Source of the DNA: an uncultured Clostridia bacterium
GTDB lineage: Bacteria; Bacillota_A; Clostridia; Christensenellales; Borkfalkiaceae
Reading direction: 5' to 3'
NCBI GenBank assembly: GCA_934292955.1
Contig: CAKQXZ010000089.1
Coordinates: 1 to 8,061, forward strand
Length of the DNA: 8,061 nucleotides
Part shown: one piece after another, positions 5,601 to 8,061 of the stretch
How positions within the stretch are numbered: position 1 is the first letter of the stretch
How the letters are laid out: each line of letters begins with the position of its first letter
Position numbers and translations under genes: made by a program
Notes under the pieces: generated by a model
Seen by the model: only the letters and a program-made list of their open reading frames with translations
Told to the model about the DNA's origin: nothing
Database searches by the model: none

Positions 5601-7553
5601 GTAAATTTCTACGGAATTGAAAGTGATTTTGCAAGTTCCATTCTCAAGTTGCCCCGTAAAAACGATATAATGTCTTCCTTTAGACAATAAATAGCCGCCG
5701 TCCTCTCTGCCGGCGTCAATATTAGCGGTTACACCCGTCGGGACACTCGTTATTTTATATACGCCGGCAATAGGCGCGTTAAACAAATATGCTCGTTTTT
5801 CATTAACGGCAATCACTTTGTCTTCGTCAAGCTCGAAACTTTCAACGTCTCCGATATAAATACTGTCCGATCCGATATCATTCAAAAAGTCGTTCCGAAT
5901 TTGGATATAATAAGTATGTCCTTCAACCGCATGAAATTCAGCATGATTCGTATTGGTGTAAACAGATACGGGGTTGCTGATTTTTTGATCATAAACAACA
6001 ACAGCGTATTTATACATATCAAAGTCTATAGCTAAATAAGTTTCCTCCGTCGGCGTATATTTAAACCATAAACTTCCGTATTTTGCAAATTGACTGACAT
6101 TTTGCTTGCCGAAAGACTCCAGATTTATAAATTTCTTCCCAAATGTAAAATTATAAATTCCCGCCGCCGTATCTGAAAAAATAATCGTATACTTTTTATT
6201 TTTCTGCAAAGCTATTTCATACGTTTTTTCATCAACGTTTTGCCCTTCAACAACACCGTCATCGGAAACAAACGTAATTTTCGGCAACTTACTATTAGAA
6301 GTGATTTGATATGTCGTAGGATCATTGCACTCATAAGTGAACTTATGATATCCGCCGTCTAATATGTAAGCAAAATTTTCCTGAATGATTTCATCTTGTA
6401 AATTGGTTACAGTTTTATCGTCATACAAAACCCTTTCTTTCGAAAAACTGCAATTTTCTGCTACAGGATCGGACATGGAGCTAAAATTTGAATTTCTGTA
6501 AACAATATCAAAATCACAATACTGATATAATCTGCTGCGACTGTTTGCATCGTTTAGAACAGTTATAAATTCGGCGTATGAAGAATTATCGCCAGATAAA
6601 ATTATTTCGTCTGAAGGTTCAAACCCCGCAACTCTCGAATATCCGGGAATATCAGTGGCATCTTTCTGCGCTTCTTTAGACATTTCAGTTCTTATATTGT
6701 TTTCATTATCGGCTAAAATTGTTGTTTCTTTTCCCGCTTCATATATATCTTCTCTGATTTCCTTAAATTCTTTAATTATTTTGGCTATTTGTCCTCCAAC
6801 CGACCCAGTTGCAGCATCAATGCCATCACATATGAAATCAAACATCTTGTTGCCGCCAATGTTTATTAATGTCACCGCCAAATCTTTCTCAGTTGCATAC
6901 GAGACCTTGCCATAATTAGTTCGGAACTGACTGATAATAACGCCGTCATCAGTCAATTTATTATAACCGTCATCGCCATAATTAAGCGCATTTTCGTTTG
7001 CAACAACGGAAATAAATCTTGGGTTTGCCACGTAATATTTCCTTGTCGTCGTCGCTTTCTTCCAAGTATAAGCACCTGTTTTATCCGTCGTGCGAGAAAA
7101 ACTTTGTTGAAGCAATGGTTTGATACGAATACGGAATTCTATATCTGAATTATGAATCGAATCGTTTTCCTCAAATTCATAAACAAAATCAATCAATAAA
7201 ATATCGAAATTTTCTTCATTTTTTGCAACATAAAACCCATATTCTTTCCCGTTATATGCAAAAATGGCATTTTCATCCTGACTTTCAAGGTACTGTCGCG
7301 GAATTACTTCCGCAAGTTCCGGGTAGTATGTATTTTTACCAGATTTAACTTCTTCCGCAAATGTTGATATATCCTTTACCGAAGGTGTTCCATCTGCTTT
7401 CAACAAAAAATCATCATCAGTGTATTGTTCAACTGAAAATTCATTACCTATAGCATACACTTTTGATGTTGGTATTCTACCAACAAAGAAAAAACAGCTC
7501 AAAATTGCAATTATACTTGCTATTATCGTAAGATTCTTTTTATTCTTTTTCAT
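2643..7553 (-). CDS. Very large secreted multi-domain surface protein with glycine-rich (Gly-Gly-X) C-terminus
   Basis: The product has 1636 residues and I do not recognise a named family. Start ATG 7553 has AAAGGAAAG upstream. Residues 1-34 form a Sec signal peptide (lysine-rich start, hydrophobic 9-25, cleavage probably after KVYA). Residues 35-240 are a mixed unique region; 246-300 contain a charged helical stretch. From about 390 to 1060 there are roughly seven modules of 75-100 residues with alternating beta strands. The one at 488-568 (WFKYTP, then HTYYIQIR) resembles PPC-like or CBM-like sandwiches; this is a fold impression, not a proven match. Residues 1107-1197 look Ig-like. From 1268 come short beta-solenoid-like rungs, then Gly-rich tracts from 1351 to 1625. 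The end, YPEDFN, has no LPXTG, membrane segment or basic tail. An adhesin or matrix role is plausible. It follows the lipoprotein gene by 53 bases. Most of the gene is clearly AT-rich, unlike the MarR-exporter operon; the Gly-rich end is GC-rich because of glycine codons. Confidence 0.9.
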   Translation of the reverse strand: MKKNKKNLTIIASIIAILSCFFFVGRIPTSKVYAIGNEFSVEQYTDDDFLLKADGTPSVKDISTFAEEVKSGKNTYYPELAEVIPRQYLESQDENAIFAYNGKEYGFYVAKNEENFDILLIDFVYEFEENDSIHNSDIEFRIRIKPLLQQSFSRTTDKTGAYTWKKATTTRKYYVANPRFISVVANENALNYGDDGYNKLTDDGVIISQFRTNYGKVSYATEKDLAVTLINIGGNKMFDFICDGIDAATGSVGGQIAKIIKEFKEIREDIYEAGKETTILADNENNIRTEMSKEAQKDATDIPGYSRVAGFEPSDEIILSGDNSSYAEFITVLNDANSRSRLYQYCDFDIVYRNSNFSSMSDPVAENCSFSKERVLYDDKTVTNLQDEIIQENFAYILDGGYHKFTYECNDPTTYQITSNSKLPKITFVSDDGVVEGQNVDEKTYEIALQKNKKYTIIFSDTAAGIYNFTFGKKFINLESFGKQNVSQFAKYGSLWFKYTPTEETYLAIDFDMYKYAVVVYDQKISNPVSVYTNTNHAEFHAVEGHTYYIQIRNDFLNDIGSDSIYIGDVESFELDEDKVIAVNEKRAYLFNAPIAGVYKITSVPTGVTANIDAGREDGGYLLSKGRHYIVFTGQLENGTCKITFNSVEIYVRGGKSLSVSGGTLYKTLKFKAPQTLNYKLSLPSAVNIIGTVCEGRVVNVGDADNLSLEKGKVYYFVVGGNMPDRMDIAITPVTVESITADPDGQVEKTISGQGTVVVEIKVVSDNCYYTFEGIDSYFLYDSVMDKIGNDSVLMTGTYYLQTVLNGSTVLTVSKDGIRMNVGDTIVVNHTNIFRYNLTVGEKYEVRIAKSSNNTFTTDVVISDINGQTCNLTKINDVYSFTAHANVVYVKLTMSNVGGQAGVFFLTKADLNKESVVQEIKPEQLYTWTIANQHFMKIPAGEYLLFIRKAVLGSVHLYEIKNTGTPEAIGKAETIDQNSAISYSLSSTEEKLYLITSDDDSLSFMLFYSQDGVYKVLVEGAEQDNQHIFTNLKYKFALYRCIGNTKIFVNNVADSDIVVKNSSQKKVSPVDGKYKFTTPETIAVSIDFWGIRAQVFYVVDDPEITIYKQDETGDLYFKSSGIKGIGSKYQLKNVTVTVTSNGANVYQKTYYTSTVNFNANDYIWYKKINVKFIYNYSHEDDELRAEGEATYNVPSFTADIKDNICLYDASSMTSIETRTIKIPANIKSIYFLSKEETKVTYLDIVAQSRSTPLKVYFKNFNYQFKTNGIYVDFWSDFTINVTGDCSIMPRTLDTEGEYGIYARNLTIEGTGKLSVAAGKRESSGVYALTNGYAGINANNLTVLVKELYVKGGTGGDAPNASGTMYSNELRGQDANPGGRGGYAIWISNNFKVMSSCKKITMEGGNGGHGGNGANGLAATADFAAGGRGGNGGDGGLSGGAFHQNVSQSELYFSSSTTKVVAKGRSGNGGRGGNGGNGGRGGKGGNGGRGGDGRIGGRGGNGGNGGNGLDDTSTAAKPSSGGDGGNGGHGGYSDYSGKYERPGNGGSGGNGGDPGGVGGGLNGGNGGYGYNGGSGGNGSSSHIIFATGGNGGNGGDGYGGSVGYGGSAGKGTWASNGSSGSNGKSYSNYQNYPEDFN
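2679..3503 (-). repeat. Glycine-rich Gly-Gly-X repeat region of the surface gene
   Basis: Residues 1351-1625 are encoded by a degenerate 9-bp repeat (minus strand GGN GGN AAY/CGN and variants). The densest array is at 3033-3167: 45 residues in near-perfect Gly-Gly-X register with X mostly Asn or Arg, plus Lys and Asp. The array is broken by strand-forming segments AIWISNNFKV (from residue 1383), SELYFSSSTTKVVAKG (1448-1463) and SHIIFATGG (1580-1588). The low-complexity DNA is a likely site of slippage and copy-number change between strains. Synonymous codons differ from unit to unit, so the array is old or under selection rather than freshly duplicated. Confidence 0.9.
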
Positions 7554-7561
7554 AATTATTA

Positions 7562-7570
7562 CTTTCCTTT
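7562..7570 (-). promoter_or_regulatory. Ribosome binding site of the large surface gene
   Basis: AAAGGAAAG on the minus strand ends 8 bases before ATG 7553 and supports that start. The 53-base gap to the lipoprotein stop shows no strong promoter and no terminator, so both genes are probably read from one upstream promoter. Confidence 0.75.
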
Positions 7571-7606
7571 CTGTAACGGCGTAAAAACACCATTCTCTTG
7601 TTAAAT

Positions 7607-8059
7607 TTATTTTATTGTAACATATAGATATACTGCTCTAAAATACCACAAATCCGAGGTGCTGTCAGCCTCACAAAGTATGATGTACTCGCCTCTCTCC
7701 TTTACCGGACCTCTCCATACCTGACGTTTCTCCCCCGGTGCGGTATATAACATGCTTTTGTGAAAAACATTTGCCCCGCTGGTATTTGGCGCAAACCATT
7801 CCTTGCTCCAGCGGGGGTGTTTCGGAAGATTCCAGGAATCTATCCAGAACCGCATTTCTTCTCCTGTGTATTTGAACTCATACCTAAGCTCATCGATATC
7901 GGGTGTAAATATCCACGTGCTTCCATAGTTGTTAGCTATTTTTATGCTTACGTCGTATTTTTTCTCTTTATCGTCACACCCGACAAAGCTAAAACACATG
8001 CAAAACATAAGAATTGCCGTCGCCGCAACGCAGCAGATTTGTTTAATAATTTTTTTCAT
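7607..8059 (-). CDS. Small predicted lipoprotein of unknown function
   Basis: The product has 150 residues. The N-terminus has basic residues (MKKIIKQ), a hydrophobic core (8-26) and a lipobox-like SFVGC with Cys28 as the lipidation site. The Phe at -3 is less usual than Leu, but the Gly-Cys pair followed by DDKEKK is typical of Gram-positive lipoproteins. The mature part, about 122 residues, is rich in aromatic residues and predicted beta strands (for example YDVSIKI near 35, LRYEFKY near 58, GEYIILCEAD near 127 and AVYLYVTIK at the end). It resembles a single Ig-like or similar beta-sandwich domain, with no recognised family. ATG 8059 is only two bases from the window edge, so its ribosome binding site and any upstream start cannot be checked. 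It would sit on the outer face of the membrane. The neighbouring giant secreted protein, 53 bases downstream, is a likely functional partner. Confidence 0.85.
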   Translation of the reverse strand: MKKIIKQICCVAATAILMFCMCFSFVGCDDKEKKYDVSIKIANNYGSTWIFTPDIDELRYEFKYTGEEMRFWIDSWNLPKHPRWSKEWFAPNTSGANVFHKSMLYTAPGEKRQVWRGPVKERGEYIILCEADSTSDLWYFRAVYLYVTIK

Positions 8060-8061
8060 AA

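Noticed and set aside
7554..7606. Possible promoter or terminator between the lipoprotein and surface genes
   Set aside because: The only structure is a weak 5-bp hairpin (7578-7591) with one G-U pair. No hexamer pair with acceptable spacing is present.

Overview
The window looks like a piece of a Gram-positive Bacillota (Clostridia-like) chromosome. The evidence is a near-perfect TTGACA-17-TATAAT promoter, AGGAG-type ribosome binding sites, an intrinsic terminator with a U tract, a lipobox lipoprotein, and a MarR plus ABC-exporter gene pair of a kind common in that phylum. No marker gene identifies the species. All four protein-coding genes that I accept lie on the minus strand, so the window reads from right to left.

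Reading right to left, 8059-7607 encodes a small lipoprotein of unknown function. After 53 bases comes a very large secreted protein of 1636 residues (7553-2643). It has a signal peptide, a unique N-terminal region, a long chain of beta-sandwich-like modules, a short beta-solenoid-like section, and a C-terminal region dominated by Gly-Gly-X triplets. The Gly-rich tracts appear to be inserted at the same point of successive solenoid rungs. I see no LPXTG motif or C-terminal membrane anchor. The two genes probably form one cell-surface operon. The promoter is outside the window, and a strong terminator lies at 2403-2357.

The roughly 240 bases between the large gene's stop and that terminator are not empty. 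They hold a 76-bp nested inverted repeat (2531-2606), a second nested stem (2416-2475), a candidate promoter overlapping the large gene's stop codon, and two short open frames that would form one 59-residue protein if a single A were removed from an A5 run. This could be a small RNA gene, a dispersed palindromic element or a decayed small gene. The sequence alone does not decide.

The left part, 2232-1, is a self-contained efflux operon: a strong promoter with a candidate operator at the start point, a MarR-family regulator with a GTG start, and an ABC exporter half-transporter that overlaps it by 8 bases. The exporter runs off the left edge and lacks only its last residues. Its NBD has Asp where the catalytic Glu normally sits, the hallmark of the degenerate partner in heterodimeric exporters such as TM287/288 and BmrCD. 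The partner gene is therefore expected just beyond base 1. Most of the large surface gene is visibly more AT-rich than the efflux operon, which suggests that the surface locus has a different history.
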